From contig CALXZF010000071.1 in assembly GCA_944393165.1 (NCBI GenBank), positions 1 through 6,390 on the forward strand: DNA of 6,390 bases, read 5' to 3'. Shown here in pieces: positions 6,353-6,390 of the stretch. Both the position numbers and the translations under genes were made by a program. This stretch comes from an uncultured Clostridia bacterium. GTDB lineage: Bacteria; Bacillota_A; Clostridia; TANB77; CAG-508. Numbering within the stretch: the stretch's first letter is position 1; every line of letters begins with the position of its first letter. Below the pieces are notes generated by a model. It made no database searches and was not told where the DNA came from. It saw nothing but the letters and a program-made list of their open reading frames with translations.

Positions 6353-6390
6353 ATGAGAAAGAAGATTATAGTAACAGTTGCACTAGTATT
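6353..6390 (+). CDS. Start of a second exported protein (partial, cut by window edge)
   Basis: Only the first 12 codons are visible: MRKKIIVTVALV. The basic start followed by a hydrophobic run looks like a signal peptide or membrane segment. A strong ribosome binding site (AAGGAGG, 6341-6347) sits 5 bases before ATG 6353. The gene begins 16 bases after the stop of the large surface-protein gene with no terminator between them, so the two probably share a transcript. A partner surface protein, pilin-like subunit or sortase would all fit this position, but the visible part does not decide. Confidence 0.8.
   Translation, partial: MRKKIIVTVALV

Overview
The window is very AT-rich. Its genes have strong GGAGG-type ribosome binding sites, a consensus TTGAAA/TATAAT promoter, AGA/ATA/ACA-heavy codon use and a Gram-positive style surface protein. 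Together these point to a low-GC Bacillota, most likely a clostridium of the gut type. No species can be named from the sequence alone. No tRNA, rRNA, CRISPR array or transposase gene was seen.

Layout from left to right. Bases 1-78 form a long imperfect inverted repeat around a GC-rich centre, either a MITE-like or REP-like element or a structured RNA tail. Bases 79-169 hold nothing recognisable. Three small genes then read leftward as one transcription unit, in the order 53 aa (857-1018), 127 aa (450-833) and 96 aa (170-460), with a short gap and then an overlapping stop/start. All three look like conserved clostridial proteins of unknown function. The first two are helical and soluble. The third has a tyrosine-rich head and two hydrophobic stretches at its end. 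Bases 1019-1380 are a divergent intergenic region with at least one good rightward promoter.

The rest is dominated by one rightward gene (1381-6336) encoding a 1651-residue secreted, membrane- or wall-anchored surface protein. It has a signal peptide, a long Thr/Glu-rich beta region, a chain of DUF11-like beta-sandwich modules, one SdrD-type B module with a calcium-loop motif, a last DUF11-like module, and a TG-hydrophobic-positive C-terminal anchor. A second exported protein starts 16 bases downstream (6353 onward, cut by the window edge) with the same style of ribosome binding site, so the two are probably co-transcribed.

No obvious new defence or enzymatic system is present. The points most worth a second look are the hairpin element at the left edge, the cassette of three small unknown genes, the sharp codon-usage block inside the surface-protein gene whose edges fall near module boundaries, and the non-LPXTG C-terminal anchor.
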